Shown piece by piece: positions 37,065 through 47,100 of a DNA stretch of 64,000 nucleotides. Position 1 is the stretch's first letter. The number at the start of each line of letters is the position of its first letter. Under the pieces are notes generated by a model. That model ran no database searches. It was given only the letters and a program-made list of their open reading frames with translations, and was not told where the DNA came from. Source of the DNA: Streptomyces sp. MUM 203J (GTDB lineage: Bacteria > Actinomycetota > Actinomycetes > Streptomycetales > Streptomycetaceae); NCBI RefSeq assembly GCF_022414595.1, contig NZ_JADWYO010000013.1, forward strand, positions 47,021 through 111,020, read 5' to 3'. Both the position numbers and the translations under genes were made by a program.

Positions 37065-37108
37065 GCGGGCGGCGTGTTCCGGAGATCGAATCCGGACACA
37101 CCGCCCGC
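37065..37108 (+). terminator. Terminator of phoD
   Basis: Arms 37065-37083 and 37091-37108 pair over about 17 bp with one mismatch and one bulge around a 7-base loop. A second, weaker inverted repeat (ACACGCCGGTG at 36986-36996 with CACCGGCGTGT at 37031-37041) overlaps the phoD stop codon. The remaining 190 bases to the next gene contain an AT-richer promoter zone around 37165-37225. Confidence 0.7.
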
Positions 37109-37298
37109 TCGCGTCAGCGCACACGTTACGTACACGTCTCAACTACCGGACCCGGCAGAAGGATTTCTTCCTGTTGTCTCCATTCCCCCAACGATTGATT
37201 GGGCTGGAACGCTCCTCCTCCAGTTCTGACATGGCCACGTAATCTCCTCGGCCGGTGGTGAGGAGAGCCCTCCCACAGCCCCCCGCGAGGAGTCACCC

Positions 37299-38324
37299 AT
37301 GCGTGCTCTTGCACGAATATCGCCGCGTACGCACCGCCGCGTCCTCGGCGCCACGGTCCTGGCCGGAACCCTGGCCCTGGCCCCCTTCTCCGCCCCCACC
37401 GGAGCCTCCGCCGCCACGACTTCGGCCGCCGCCACGGCCGCCGAGGAGTGCCTCGACGACGACCACGGCACGAGTGCCGGCGCCCGTGTCGCACGTCCTC
37501 AGGGTGACGTCCACAAGCACGAGCCGAACGACGTCACCGCGGCCAAGGCCGAGGCCATGGAGGCCGACCTCAAGAAGAAGCTGAAGGACGCCAGGTCCCA
37601 GGGCCGGGACAGCGGGCGCTTCGGCTCGGCCGCCGCCGAGGCCGCCGCGACGAGCATCCCGGTCTACTTCCACGTCGTTCACGACGGCACCAAGGGCAAG
37701 CTCTCGGCCACCGACATCAACGCCCAGATGTCCGTGCTGAACTCCGCCTTCGGCGGCCAGGGTGACGGAAACACCGACTCCGGCTTCCAGTTCACGCTGG
37801 CCGGAACCACCTACACGGACAACGCCGCCTGGTACAACCTCTCCTCCGGTTCCGCCGAGGAGAAGGCCATGAAGTCCACGCTCCGCCAAGGCGGCGCGAA
37901 CGCCCTGAACTTCTACACCGCCAACCTGGGCGGCGGGCTGCTCGGCTGGGCGACCTTCCCGTCCTCGTACAGGTCCAGCCCGGACATGGACGGCGTCGTC
38001 GTCCTCGACGCCTCGCTGCCCGGCGGTTCCGCGGCCAACTACAACCAGGGCGACACCGCCACGCACGAGGTCGGCCACTGGATGGGCCTGTACCACACCT
38101 TCCAGGGCGGCTGTAACGGCAAGGGCGACTACGTGGACGACACCGCGGCCGAGAAGAGCCCGGCCTACCAGTGCCCCGAGGGCCGTGACTCCTGCACCCG
38201 CAAGGCGGGCGTGGACCCGATCCACAACTTCATGGACTACACGTACGACGCCTGCATGTACCAGTTCACCTCGGGCCAGGTGCAGCGGATGCAGGACCAC
38301 TGGATCGCGTACCGCGCCTCCTGA
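37299..38324 (+). CDS. Secreted M43-family zinc metalloprotease
   Basis: 341-residue extracellular protease of the pappalysin-like M43 family. A Sec-type signal peptide (Arg-rich start, hydrophobic core, ASA-A near residue 38) is followed by a charged propeptide-like segment to about 115 and the catalytic domain. The zinc motif H256-E-V-G-H260-W-M-G-L-Y-H266 is complete and the Met-turn appears in [12 protein letters not shown]. Six cysteines suggest disulfides. ATG 37299 has GCGAGGAG upstream. It lies after phoD but has its own promoter region. Confidence 0.93.
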   Translation: MRALARISPRTHRRVLGATVLAGTLALAPFSAPTGASAATTSAAATAAEECLDDDHGTSAGARVARPQGDVHKHEPNDVTAAKAEAMEADLKKKLKDARSQGRDSGRFGSAAAEAAATSIPVYFHVVHDGTKGKLSATDINAQMSVLNSAFGGQGDGNTDSGFQFTLAGTTYTDNAAWYNLSSGSAEEKAMKSTLRQGGANALNFYTANLGGGLLGWATFPSSYRSSPDMDGVVVLDASLPGGSAANYNQGDTATHEVGHWMGLYHTFQGGCNGKGDYVDDTAAEKSPAYQCPEGRDSCTRKAGVDPIHNFMDYTYDACMYQFTSGQVQRMQDHWIAYRAS

Positions 38325-38352
38325 CCACGCATGACATCCCCTTGATGTCCCC

Positions 38353-38386
38353 GGACGGTCCGGCCGCCACTGCGGCCGGACCGTCC
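38353..38386. terminator. Bidirectional terminator
   Basis: Two perfect 15-base arms (38353-38367 and 38372-38386) close a CACT tetraloop in the 88-base convergent gap between the metalloprotease and the hydrolase genes. Confidence 0.85.
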
Positions 38387-38412
38387 GTCGTGCACAGGGA
38401 CCGCTCGGGGGG

Positions 38413-38982
38413 CTACAGACTCTCCAGGAACGCCAGGCTCGTCGCCCAGGTCCGCTCGGCCGCCCGCTCGTCGTAGTCCGGCAGGTCCGGGTCGGTGTAC
38501 AGATGCCCGGCCCCCCGGTACCGGTGCATCTCCACCTCGGCACCGCCCTCCCGCATCTTCAGGTACCAGGAGTTCAGCCAGTCGTCCGGCTCGTAGGCGT
38601 CCGGGTCCGCGACATGCAGCTGCACCGGCAGCCCGTCCACGGAGTCGTCCTCCGACACGTCGTAGGTGCCGTGCAGCAGGAGCAGCCCTCGCCGCTTCTC
38701 GTCCGCCGCGGCCAGGATCTGGGCGAACGCGGCGCCCAGCGAGAACCCGGCGTAGACCAGGCCCTTGTCCGAGTGCGGGGCGGAGGCCACGACGGCCCTC
38801 CGGAGCAGCTCGTCCCAGCCGATCCGGTCCTTGATCGCCATACCCGCCTCCGCCGTACCGGCGGTCTCGCCCTCGTAGAGGTCGGGCACATGCACCTGGT
38901 GCCCGGCGGCACGCAGTCGCTCCGCGGCGGCGTGCACTGCCGGGCGCAGCCCGTACACCGAGTGAAACAGCATGATCTCCAT
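38413..38982 (-). CDS. Dienelactone hydrolase family protein
   Basis: 189-residue small alpha/beta hydrolase. The nucleophile elbow is G-F-S-L-G (Ser rather than the Cys of classical dienelactone hydrolases), with an acidic residue in HVADPDAYEPDDW and the catalytic His in YRGAGHLYTDPDLPDY. The substrate is unknown. ATG 38982; the ribosome binding site is not obvious. It diverges from the MscS gene with 38 bases between starts. Confidence 0.87.
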   Translation of the reverse strand: MEIMLFHSVYGLRPAVHAAAERLRAAGHQVHVPDLYEGETAGTAEAGMAIKDRIGWDELLRRAVVASAPHSDKGLVYAGFSLGAAFAQILAAADEKRRGLLLLHGTYDVSEDDSVDGLPVQLHVADPDAYEPDDWLNSWYLKMREGGAEVEMHRYRGAGHLYTDPDLPDYDERAAERTWATSLAFLESL

Positions 38983-39020
38983 TCGGTCATCCTGCCACTC
39001 CCGGTCTAGCGTTCGGGGTC

Positions 39021-40094
39021 ATGGAGAACGTTCTGCGTCCGTTGATCGTCCTTGGCGGTTCGGTCCTGCTCACCCTGCTGGTCGGCTGGGTGACCGACCG
39101 GCTACTGCGCAGGGCCGACGCCCGCCACCCCGAAACCCCGCTGTGGGACCTGCTGCGCCGCTGCCGTCTGCCGCTCCAGCTGGTGCTGCTCCTCGCCCTG
39201 TTGCGCGGTTCCTACCGGCAGACCGAGTGGCAGCTCGTCGACGACCACCAGGTCGGCATCGAACGCACCCTGACCATCCTGCTCATCGGCGCCGGCGCCT
39301 GGCTGGTGATGGGCATCGTCTCGGCGGTGGTCGAGGCGACCTACGCCCGGTACGAGGCGGCCTCCAGCGACCTGGGGCGGGTGCGCAGGGTCCGGACCCA
39401 GATCACGCTCATCATGAGGATCGTCACGGCCGTCGTCGCGGTGGTTGCGGCCGCGGCGATGCTGCTGACGTTCCCCGATTTCCGGGCGATCGGCACGTCC
39501 GTGCTGGCGTCGGCGGGCCTCATCGGCATCGTGGCCGGTGTGGCCGCGCAGTCCACGCTGAGCAACGTGTTCGCCGGGTTCCAGATCGCGTTCGGGGACA
39601 TGGTGCGGATCGGGGACACGGTGGTCGTGGACGGCCACTGGGGTGTCGTGGAGGAGGTGACGCTGACCTTCCTCACGGTACGGACCTGGGACGAGCGCCG
39701 GATCACCATGCCGGTCACGTACTTCACCAGCAAGCCCTTCGAGAACTGGTCCCGGGGCGGCCCCCAGATCACCGGCGCGGTCTACTTCCAGCTCGACCAC
39801 GCGGCGCCCGTCGCCCTCATGCGTGAGCGGCTCCGCGAACTGCTCCAGCAGTCCCCGCAGTGGGACGGGCGCGGCTGGTCGCTGGTCGTCACCGACACCA
39901 CGCCGAGCACCATGGTGGTACGCGCCGTGGCCACGGCGAAGGACTCCGACGACCTGTGGACCCTCCGCTGTCACGTCCGGGAGGAACTGATCACCTGGCT
40001 CTCCGCCCACCACCCTTACGCCCTCCCCCGCGTCGCCACGATGCCCGCCCCGGAACGGGGCGAACCGGACAGGACTCCGCACCGGAACGACTGA
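39021..40094 (+). CDS. MscS-family mechanosensitive ion channel
   Basis: 357-residue membrane protein. Four hydrophobic segments are followed by the MscS pore helix and beta domain: ASAGLIGIVAGVAAQSTLSNVFAGFQIAF, then GDMVRIGDTVVVDGHWGVVEEVTLTFLTVRTWDERRITMP. The C-terminus forms the cytoplasmic vestibule. It probably releases solutes on osmotic downshock. TAGCGT ends eight bases upstream of ATG 39021 with no Shine-Dalgarno sequence, suggesting a leaderless mRNA. Confidence 0.93.
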   Translation: MENVLRPLIVLGGSVLLTLLVGWVTDRLLRRADARHPETPLWDLLRRCRLPLQLVLLLALLRGSYRQTEWQLVDDHQVGIERTLTILLIGAGAWLVMGIVSAVVEATYARYEAASSDLGRVRRVRTQITLIMRIVTAVVAVVAAAAMLLTFPDFRAIGTSVLASAGLIGIVAGVAAQSTLSNVFAGFQIAFGDMVRIGDTVVVDGHWGVVEEVTLTFLTVRTWDERRITMPVTYFTSKPFENWSRGGPQITGAVYFQLDHAAPVALMRERLRELLQQSPQWDGRGWSLVVTDTTPSTMVVRAVATAKDSDDLWTLRCHVREELITWLSAHHPYALPRVATMPAPERGEPDRTPHRND

Positions 40095-40112
40095 GACCCG
40101 GGGACTCCGCCC

Positions 40113-40136
40113 CGTGCCCGTCGCTCCCCGGGCACG
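40113..40136 (+). terminator. Hairpin after the MscS gene
   Basis: CGTGCCCG and CGGGCACG pair over 8 bp with an 8-base loop, 18 bases past the stop. The remaining bases to the convergent GNAT gene show no feature. Confidence 0.5.
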
Positions 40137-40292
40137 TCAGGCCGCACCCGGCGTTCGTGAGCGGGCGCCGGGGCACCCCCGGATCGAAGAGCTCAGGGAC
40201 GGAGCGGCACGCGCGCAGCGGAAGGGCTCCCGGCGTCGGCACGGCACGGGTCCGGGGAGGCATCCGGCTCGTGACGCCGGACACGTGGTCCG

Positions 40293-40766
40293 TCAGAGGG
40301 CGCGGCGCATCGCGCGGTGAGGGATGCCCGCGTCCGGGTAGACGTCGCCGTACGGCACATACCCGAGCCGCTCGTAGAAACCCAGCGCCTGCGTCTGCGC
40401 GGACAGCTCCATCACGGTCAGCCCGCGAGCCCGCCCCGCGTCCTCGATCCCCCGGACGAGCGCCGCGCCCACCCCGAGCCCCCGCGCCGCCCGGGTCACG
40501 GCGAGCCGCCCCAGCGCGCCCAGCCCCTCGGTCGCCGCGATCGGCTCGGGCGCGTGCCCGCCGTACAGCAGCCGCGCCGTGCCCAGCGCGACGCCGTCCT
40601 CGGTGCGCACCGCGCAGATGTGCAGTGCCTGTGCGTCGTACGCGTCGAACTCCAGCTCCTCGGGCACGCCCTGCTCGACGACGAACACCTCGCGGCGCAC
40701 ATCGAACGCCGTCTCCAGGTCCGTACCGGTACGGACCTCCCTCAGGGCGAAGGTGCGGTCCCTCAT
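40293..40766 (-). CDS. GNAT-family N-acetyltransferase
   Basis: 157-residue acetyltransferase, ElaA-like at its start ([20 protein letters not shown]). The acetyl-CoA loop [22 protein letters not shown] follows the Q/RxxGxG/A pattern (here RGLGVG), and [16 protein letters not shown] completes the fold. The substrate is unknown. The ATG overlaps the stop of the pseudouridine synthase gene by four bases, so it is the last gene of the lspA-rluD transcript. Confidence 0.9.
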   Translation of the reverse strand: MRDRTFALREVRTGTDLETAFDVRREVFVVEQGVPEELEFDAYDAQALHICAVRTEDGVALGTARLLYGGHAPEPIAATEGLGALGRLAVTRAARGLGVGAALVRGIEDAGRARGLTVMELSAQTQALGFYERLGYVPYGDVYPDAGIPHRAMRRAL

Positions 40767-41704
40767 GCGCTCTCGGCCGCGATCGTGTCCAGCGCGTGCC
40801 GGAGGTCGTCCGGGTAGGAGCTCTCGAACTCCACCCAGCGCCCGTCCGAGGGGTGCTCGAATCCCAGCCGCACCGCGTGCAGCCACTGACGTGTCAGCTT
40901 GAGCCGCTTGGCGAGCGTCGGGTCGGCGCCGTAGGTCAGGTCACCGACACAGGGATGGCGGTGAGCCGACATGTGGACCCGGATCTGGTGGGTGCGGCCG
41001 GTCTCCAGCTTGATGTCGAGCAGGGAGGCGGCGCGGTACGCCTCGATCAGGTCGTAGTGCGTGACGGACGGCTTGCCGTCGGCGGTGACCGCCCACTTGT
41101 AGTCGTGGTTCGGATGCCGCCCGATCGGTGCGTCGATCGTGCCGCTCAGCGGGTCCGGGTGGCCCTGCACGAGCGCGTGGTACCGCTTGTCGACGACCCG
41201 CTCCCGGAACTGGGACTTCAGCAGCGTGTAGGCGCGCTCGGACTTGGCGACCACCATCAGCCCGGACGTTCCGACGTCGAGCCGGTGCACGATGCCCTGC
41301 CGCTCGGCGGCACCGGACGTCGAGATGCGGTACCCGGCCGCGGCGAGACCGCCGATCACGGTGGTGCCGGTCCAGCCGGGGCTCGGGTGGGCGGCCACGC
41401 CGACAGGCTTGACGATCACGACGATGTCCTCGTCGTCGTGGACGATCTCCATGCCTTCCACGGGCTCCGCGACGATCTGCACGGGCGCGGGCGCGCCGGG
41501 CATCTCGACCTCCAGCCAGGCACCCCCGGTGACCCGCTCGGACTTGCCGACGACGGCGCCGTCCACCAGGACCTTCCCGGCCGTGGCCAGCTCGGCCGCC
41601 TTCGTACGGGAGAATCCGAACATGCGGGCGATGGCGGCGTCGACGCGCTCGCCTTCGAGGCCGTCGGGAACGGGCAGGGTGCGGATCTCGGGAATCGTGC
41701 TCAC
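40763..41704 (-). CDS. rluD: RluA/RluD-family 23S rRNA pseudouridine synthase
   Basis: 313-residue pseudouridine synthase. An S4 RNA-binding domain (residues about 15-75, [25 protein letters not shown]) precedes the catalytic domain with [16 protein letters not shown], in which the Asp is the catalytic residue, and [12 protein letters not shown]. RluD-type enzymes modify helix 69 of 23S rRNA; the exact site here is inferred. GTG 41704 fits the usual start. It sits downstream of lspA, as in many bacteria. Confidence 0.93.
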   Translation of the reverse strand: MSTIPEIRTLPVPDGLEGERVDAAIARMFGFSRTKAAELATAGKVLVDGAVVGKSERVTGGAWLEVEMPGAPAPVQIVAEPVEGMEIVHDDEDIVVIVKPVGVAAHPSPGWTGTTVIGGLAAAGYRISTSGAAERQGIVHRLDVGTSGLMVVAKSERAYTLLKSQFRERVVDKRYHALVQGHPDPLSGTIDAPIGRHPNHDYKWAVTADGKPSVTHYDLIEAYRAASLLDIKLETGRTHQIRVHMSAHRHPCVGDLTYGADPTLAKRLKLTRQWLHAVRLGFEHPSDGRWVEFESSYPDDLRHALDTIAAESA

Positions 41705-41777
41705 CCGTCGAGTATGCCTTGTCGGCCGACTCACCCGACCAGCCCTGTGGACAACCTCCCGGCCTCCCGGCCCGGGC

Positions 41778-42338
41778 TCAGTCCTTGTGGACGGTGCCGT
41801 CCGGGTCCAGGCCGCGGAACGAGAGGATCACGATCAGGAAGCCACCGCAGACGATCGCGGAGTCCGCGAGGTTGAAGACGGCGAAGTGGGCGGGCGCGAT
41901 GAAGTCGACGACCGCGCCTTCGAACACGCCTGGTGCCCGGAAGATCCGGTCGGTGAGGTTGCCGAGCGCGCCCCCGAGGAGCAGACCCAGCGCGACGGCC
42001 CAGGGCAGGCTGTAGAGCTTGCGGGCCAGCCGTATGATCACGACGATCACCGCGGCCGCGATGATCGTGAACAGCACGGTGAAGGCCTCGCCGATCCCGA
42101 ACGCCGCGCCCGGGTTGCGCACCGCCTCCAGCTTCAGCAGGCCGTCGATGAGCACGATCGGCTCGTGGTGCTCCAGCCGGGCCACGACGAGCATCTTGCT
42201 GCCGAGGTCCAGCAGGTAGGCCACGACGGCCACGGCGAGCAGTGCCACGACCCGCCGCCTGCCCCTGGGCTGCTCGGCAGGCGCGCCGGCCTCGTCGTCC
42301 ACATCCGGCGTACCGATGACGTGTTCCGCCTCTGCCAC
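41778..42338 (-). CDS. lspA: Lipoprotein signal peptidase (signal peptidase II)
   Basis: 186-residue membrane aspartic peptidase that removes signal peptides from diacylglyceryl-modified prolipoproteins. Four helices are visible. Conserved boxes are [33 protein letters not shown] and [20 protein letters not shown], the last two holding the catalytic Asp pair. The N-terminal 28 residues are a cytoplasmic acidic extension. GTG 42338 has GAGGGAC upstream. Lgt, the preceding enzyme in the pathway, is encoded at 5020-5964. Confidence 0.96.
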   Translation of the reverse strand: MAEAEHVIGTPDVDDEAGAPAEQPRGRRRVVALLAVAVVAYLLDLGSKMLVVARLEHHEPIVLIDGLLKLEAVRNPGAAFGIGEAFTVLFTIIAAAVIVVIIRLARKLYSLPWAVALGLLLGGALGNLTDRIFRAPGVFEGAVVDFIAPAHFAVFNLADSAIVCGGFLIVILSFRGLDPDGTVHKD

Positions 42339-42395
42339 GTGAGTCCCTCAACCTAGGTTCCTGACTGTGACGAGGGTACGGCACACACGTACGGG

Positions 42396-43529
42396 TCAGC
42401 CTCGCCGCTCCTGCTTCTGCTTGTCCTCGACACACAGCGTGGCCCGGGGGAACGCCTGCATCCGCGCCTTGCCGATGGGCCTGCCGCACACTTCGCACAG
42501 GCCGTATGTGCCGGAGTCGAGGCGCTGGAGCGCGTGCTCGGTCTGTTCAAGGGTGGCGCGGGCGTTGGCGGCCAGCGCCATCTCGTGCTCGCGGGTGATG
42601 TTCTTGGTACCGGTGTCGGCCTCGTCGTGGCCCGCCCCGTCCCCGGAGTCCCGCATCAGCCCGGTCAGCGCGGCCTCGGAGGCGGCGATCTCCTGCTGGA
42701 GGCGCAGCACCTCGCTCTCCAGCTCGGCGCGGGCCTCCGCGACCTCCTCGGGCGTCCACGGCTCCTCGCCGGGCCGTACGGCGAGCTCCTCGGGCGCCGT
42801 TCCGGCGATCCCACGCGCGGGGGGCACGCCCGCGCCGGCCGCGCTCACGTCCGCCGTCTTCTTCGCTGCCACCGTCCGGTCTCCTGTCTGCTCCACGTCG
42901 GCCGCGGCTGCGGCCCTGCGCGCGGGCTCGCCGCCCGCGCCCTTCCCGCCCGCCGGGGCCTTCCTGGGGGCGGTCTTCCTCCGAGCCGGGCGCCTGACGG
43001 GTTCGGCGCCCGCGCCGGCCCCGGCCCCCGTCCCGGCCTCCTTCTCCCGGGAGGCCGCTTTCCGGGCGGTCGTCTTCTCGGCGGCGGTCGTCTTCTTCGC
43101 CGTGGTCTTCGCTGCGGCGGCCTTCCGCGTGGCCGTCTTCCCGGAGGCCGCCTTCTTGGCAGCCGCCTTCTTGGCGACGGCCTTCGTGGTCGCCTTCTTC
43201 GCCGTGCTCGCCGTCGGCGCCCCCTCCGCCGCCTCGGCCGCGGCCGCCCTGCCTGCGGCGGCCTTCTTCGCCGTCGCCTTCCGCGCCGCCGCGCGCGTGG
43301 CGTCGGTCCCGCCGGTGCCGGGGTCCTCCGCGGCGCGCTTCCTCGTGGCGGCCTTCCGGGCCGCACCCCGCGCGCCGCTGCCGGACGCCGCCTCGGACTC
43401 CGCGGCGACGGGACCGGACGTGGCCCCGGCGCGGCTCCGGGACGCGGCCGACGTGCTCTTCCGCGGGCCGCCCGGCTCGGCCGGTTCCGCGGGCGCCGTT
43501 CTGCTGACGGCGGTCTTCTTCGCCACCAT
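42396..43529 (-). CDS. DksA/TraR zinc-finger protein with histone-H1-like N-terminus
   Basis: 377 residues. Residues 1-240 are Ala/Lys/Arg-rich with KKAAAKKA-type repeats resembling eukaryotic histone H1 tails. Residues about 260-377 form a DksA/TraR-like unit: a coiled coil (AELESEVLRLQQEIAASEAA) and a zinc-finger segment, C345-E-V-C348 ... C366-V-E-D369. The fourth ligand of the usual CxxC-CxxC finger is Asp. A nucleoid or RNA polymerase role is inferred. The gene lies upstream of lspA and diverges from ileS. Confidence 0.88.
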   Translation of the reverse strand: MVAKKTAVSRTAPAEPAEPGGPRKSTSAASRSRAGATSGPVAAESEAASGSGARGAARKAATRKRAAEDPGTGGTDATRAAARKATAKKAAAGRAAAAEAAEGAPTASTAKKATTKAVAKKAAAKKAASGKTATRKAAAAKTTAKKTTAAEKTTARKAASREKEAGTGAGAGAGAEPVRRPARRKTAPRKAPAGGKGAGGEPARRAAAAADVEQTGDRTVAAKKTADVSAAGAGVPPARGIAGTAPEELAVRPGEEPWTPEEVAEARAELESEVLRLQQEIAASEAALTGLMRDSGDGAGHDEADTGTKNITREHEMALAANARATLEQTEHALQRLDSGTYGLCEVCGRPIGKARMQAFPRATLCVEDKQKQERRG

Positions 43530-43847
43530 GCCGCGGCCCCTTCACATATTGTGATCTTGCTCGCGCACCGTGCTGGGACGATAAATCGGCCCAGGCCCGG
43601 CGGCAACGGGACGCGCCGCCGGTCCGGCGCGGGTCTGCCGGGCACGGCGGGCCCTAAGGGGTTGTGCCCAGTTCCCAGGCCGGTCATCACGTGGTTGCCC
43701 CATCCGGGCGGACCTGGTCCCGTATGCCCATTCGGGTCACGCCGCGCGGCCCCCGGAATATCCGGTCGGCCGGTGTCCGTGCGGGCCCGTACACTGTGGG
43801 GGTCCCCCTGCTCGAGCGGAGCCGAGAGCTTGGGGGAGCAGCGAAAG
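43530..43847. promoter_or_regulatory. Divergent promoter region of dksA-like gene and ileS
   Basis: 318 bases with no gene. TACACT at 43790-43795 is a plausible -10 for ileS, placing transcription start near 43802. On the minus strand the ATATGTG around 43544-43551 lies just upstream of the dksA-like start. A palindromic repeat follows at 43803-43837. Confidence 0.45.
43803..43837. repeat. Palindromic element TCCCCC...GGGGGA
   Basis: A 35-base imperfect inverted repeat: TCCCCC (43803-43808) pairs with GGGGGA (43832-43837), with GCTC/GAGC or CTCG/CGAG pairing inside. It contains GCTCGAGCGGAGCCGAGAGC. I recall near-identical palindromes at many Streptomyces intergenic sites. It sits between the putative ileS promoter and the T-box. 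Confidence 0.5.
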
Positions 43848-44118
43848 GCGTGGATGGGGACGAGTAGCGTCGCACGCAGCCATGAGCGACCCGGGGACGG
43901 TGCGAGCCCGGGGGCCAGCCCGATGTGAAGCATCACCCCGGAGCCGCCGGAAGAAAGCCTTGGACGTGGGCGTCGCCCGCGGCCCGAGGCGAGTAGAACC
44001 GGCATCGTGACCCGAATGAGGGGGTTCCGGGCGGCGCCCGGGGCCAAGGAGGGTGGTACCGCGGGAGCGCACACGGGCTCTCGTCCCTCCGACGGAACGA
44101 GAAGCCTGTCCGCCGGAG
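43848..44118 (+). promoter_or_regulatory. T-box riboswitch of ileS
   Basis: The leader begins with GGATGGGGACGAGTAG, as expected at the base of T-box stem I, and contains the diagnostic AGGGTGGTACCGCG at 44050-44063, whose UGGU bulge (44054-44057) pairs with the NCCA end of uncharged tRNA. ATC at 43932-43934, in GTGAAGCATCAC, is the most likely isoleucine specifier codon. CTCCGACGG (44087-44095) can pair with CCGCCGGAG (44110-44118), covering the Shine-Dalgarno GGAGGA, so control is probably at translation, as in other actinobacterial ileS T-boxes. Uncharged tRNA-Ile would open the site. Confidence 0.93.
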
Positions 44119-44124
44119 GATCCG

Positions 44125-47100
44125 ATGTCGCAGTACCGCCAGGTACCCGCCCAGGTCGACCTGCCCGCCCTTGAGCACGCCGTGCTCGACTTCTGGCGCG
44201 AGCAGAAGATCTTCGCCAAGAGCCTGGAGCAGTCCGAGGGGCGTCCCGAGTGGGTGTTCTACGAGGGCCCGCCCACGGCCAACGGCATGCCCGGCGCCCA
44301 CCACATCGAGGCCCGCGTCTTCAAGGACGTCTTCCCGCGCTTCCGCACGATGCGCGGCTACCACGTGTCCCGCAAGGCCGGCTGGGACTGCCACGGTCTG
44401 CCGGTGGAGCTGGCCGTCGAGAAGGAGCTGGGCTTCTCCGGCAAGAAGGACATCGAGTCGTACGGCATCGCGGAGTTCAACGACAAGTGCCGCGCGTCCG
44501 TGTCCCGTCACACCGACGCCTTCGCGGAACTCACCACGCGCATGGGCTACTGGGTGGACCTGGATGAGGCGTACTGGACGCTGAACCCCGAGTACATCGA
44601 CTCGGTGTGGTGGTCCCTGAAGCAGATCTTCGACAAGGGTCTGCTGGTCCAGGACCACCGGGTCGCCCCCTGGTGCCCCCGCTGCGGCACGGGCCTGTCG
44701 GACCACGAGCTGGCGCAGGGCTACGAGACGGTCGTCGACCCGTCCGTGTACGTGCGCTTCCCGCTCACCTCCGGCCCGCTGGCCGGTGAGGCGTCGCTCG
44801 TCGTCTGGACGACGACCCCGTGGACGCTGGTGTCCAACACGGCCGTGGCCGCACACCCGCAGGTGACGTACGTGGTCGCCACGGACGGCGACGAGAAGCT
44901 GGTCGTCGCGGAGCCGCTGCTGGAGAAGGCGCTGGGCGAGGGCTGGGAGCCCACCGGGCAGACCTTCACGGGCGCGGAGATGGAGCGCTGGGAGTACCAG
45001 CGCCCGTTCGAGCTGGTCGAGTTCCCGAGCCCCGGCGAGGGAACCGACGGGCGCAGCCCGGAGCGGGCGCATTTCGTCGTCAACGCCGACTATGTGACCA
45101 CCGAGGACGGTACGGGTCTGGTCCACCAGGCCCCGGCGTTCGGTGAGGACGACCTCAAGGTGTGCCGGGCCTACGGCCTGCCCGTGGTGAACCCGGTCCG
45201 CGCTGACGGCACCTTCGAGGAATCCGTCGGGCTCGTCGGCGGCCAGTTCTTCAAGAAGGCCGACGAGGCGCTGACGAAGGACCTGGACGCACGCGGGCTG
45301 CTGTTCAAGCACATCGCGTACGAGCACAGCTACCCGCACTGCTGGCGCTGCCACACGGCGCTGCTGTACTACGCACAGCCGTCCTGGTACATCCGCACCA
45401 CCGCGGTCAAGGACCGGCTGCTGGAGGAGAACCAGGCGACCAACTGGTTCCCGGACTCCGTCAAGGAGGGCCGCTTCGGGGACTGGCTGAACAACAACAT
45501 CGACTGGGCGCTGTCCCGCAACCGCTACTGGGGCACGCCGCTGCCGGTCTGGCGCTGCGAGGACGACCACCTGACCGTCGTGGGCTCCCGCGCCGAGCTG
45601 GGCGGGCTGGCCGGGCGCGACCTGTCGGACTTCGACCCGCACCGCCCGTTCATCGACGAGGTGACCTTCGACTGCCCGCAGTGCGCGAAGTCCGCCGTCC
45701 GCGTGCCCGAGGTCATCGACTGCTGGTACGACGCGGGCTCCATGCCGTTCGCTCAGTGGGGCTACCCGTACAAGAACAAGGAACTCTTCGAGAAGCGCTT
45801 CCCGGCGCAGTTCATCTCTGAGGCCATCGACCAGACACGTGGCTGGTTCTACACGCTGATGGCGATCGGCACGCTGGTCTTCGACAAGTCGCCGTACGAG
45901 AACGTGGTCTGCCTCGGTCACATCCTGGCCGAGGACGGCCGGAAGATGTCCAAGCACCTGGGCAACATCCTCCAGCCGATCCCGCTCATGGACCAGCACG
46001 GCGCGGACGCGGTCCGCTGGTTCATGGCGGCCGGCGGCTCTCCCTGGGCGGCCCGCCGGGTGGGGCACGGCACGATCCAGGAGGTCGTGCGCAAGACGCT
46101 CCTCACGTACTGGAACACGGTCGCGTTCCAGGCCCTGTACGCGCGCACGTCGGGCTGGGCCCCGTCCGAGGCGGACCCGGCACCGGCCGGGCGCACGGTC
46201 CTGGACCGCTGGCTGCTGAGCGAGCTGCACGCGCTCACCGACCAGGTCACCCAGGCGCTGGAGGCGTACGACACCCAGCGGGCCGGCAAACTGCTGTCGG
46301 CGTTCGTCGACGACCTGTCGAACTGGTACGTGCGCCGCTCGCGGCGCCGGTTCTGGCAGGGCGACAAGGCGGCGCTGCGCACCCTGCACGACGTGGTCGA
46401 GACGGTGACACGGCTGATGGCCCCGCTGGTCCCGTTCATCACCGAACGCGTCTGGCAGGACCTGGTCGTGCCGGTGACCCCGGGCGCGCCGGAGTCGGTG
46501 CACCTGTCGGCCTGGCCCGAGGCCGACCTGGGCGCGATCGACCCGGAGCTGTCTCAGCAGATGGCCCTGGTGCGGCGGCTGGTCGAGCTGGGCCGCGCCA
46601 CGCGCGCGGAGTCGGGTGTGAAGACCCGTCAGCCGCTGTCGCGGGCACTGGTCGCGGCGGCCGGGTTCGAGGCGCTCTCCCCCGAACTGCACACGCAGAT
46701 CACGGAGGAGCTGAACGTCTCCTCGCTGGCGTCGCTCTCCGAGGTGGGCGGCTCGCTGGTCGACACCACGGCGAAGGCCAACTTCCGGGCGCTGGGCAAG
46801 CGGTTCGGCAAGCGGGTCCAGGACGTCGCCAAGGCGGTCGCGGCGGCGGACGCGGCGGCGCTGTCGCGTGCACTGCGGGACGGCGAGGCCACGCTCCAGG
46901 TCGACGGGGAGACGATCACACTGGCTCCGGACGAGGTGATCATCACCGAGACACCCCGTGAGGGCTGGTCCGTGGCCTCCGACGCGGGCGCGACGGTCGC
47001 GCTGGACCTGGAGATCACGCCGGAGCTGCGGCGGGCGGGCCTGGCCCGTGACGCGATCCGGCTGATCCAGGAGGCCCGGAAGAACAGCGGGCTGGACGTC

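Noticed and set aside
37073..37106. Possible tRNA T-arm (GATCGAATCC-like loop)
   Set aside because: The 5-bp stem and 7-base loop are part of the long phoD terminator hairpin. No acceptor or anticodon arm can be found and the loop does not match TTCRANY.
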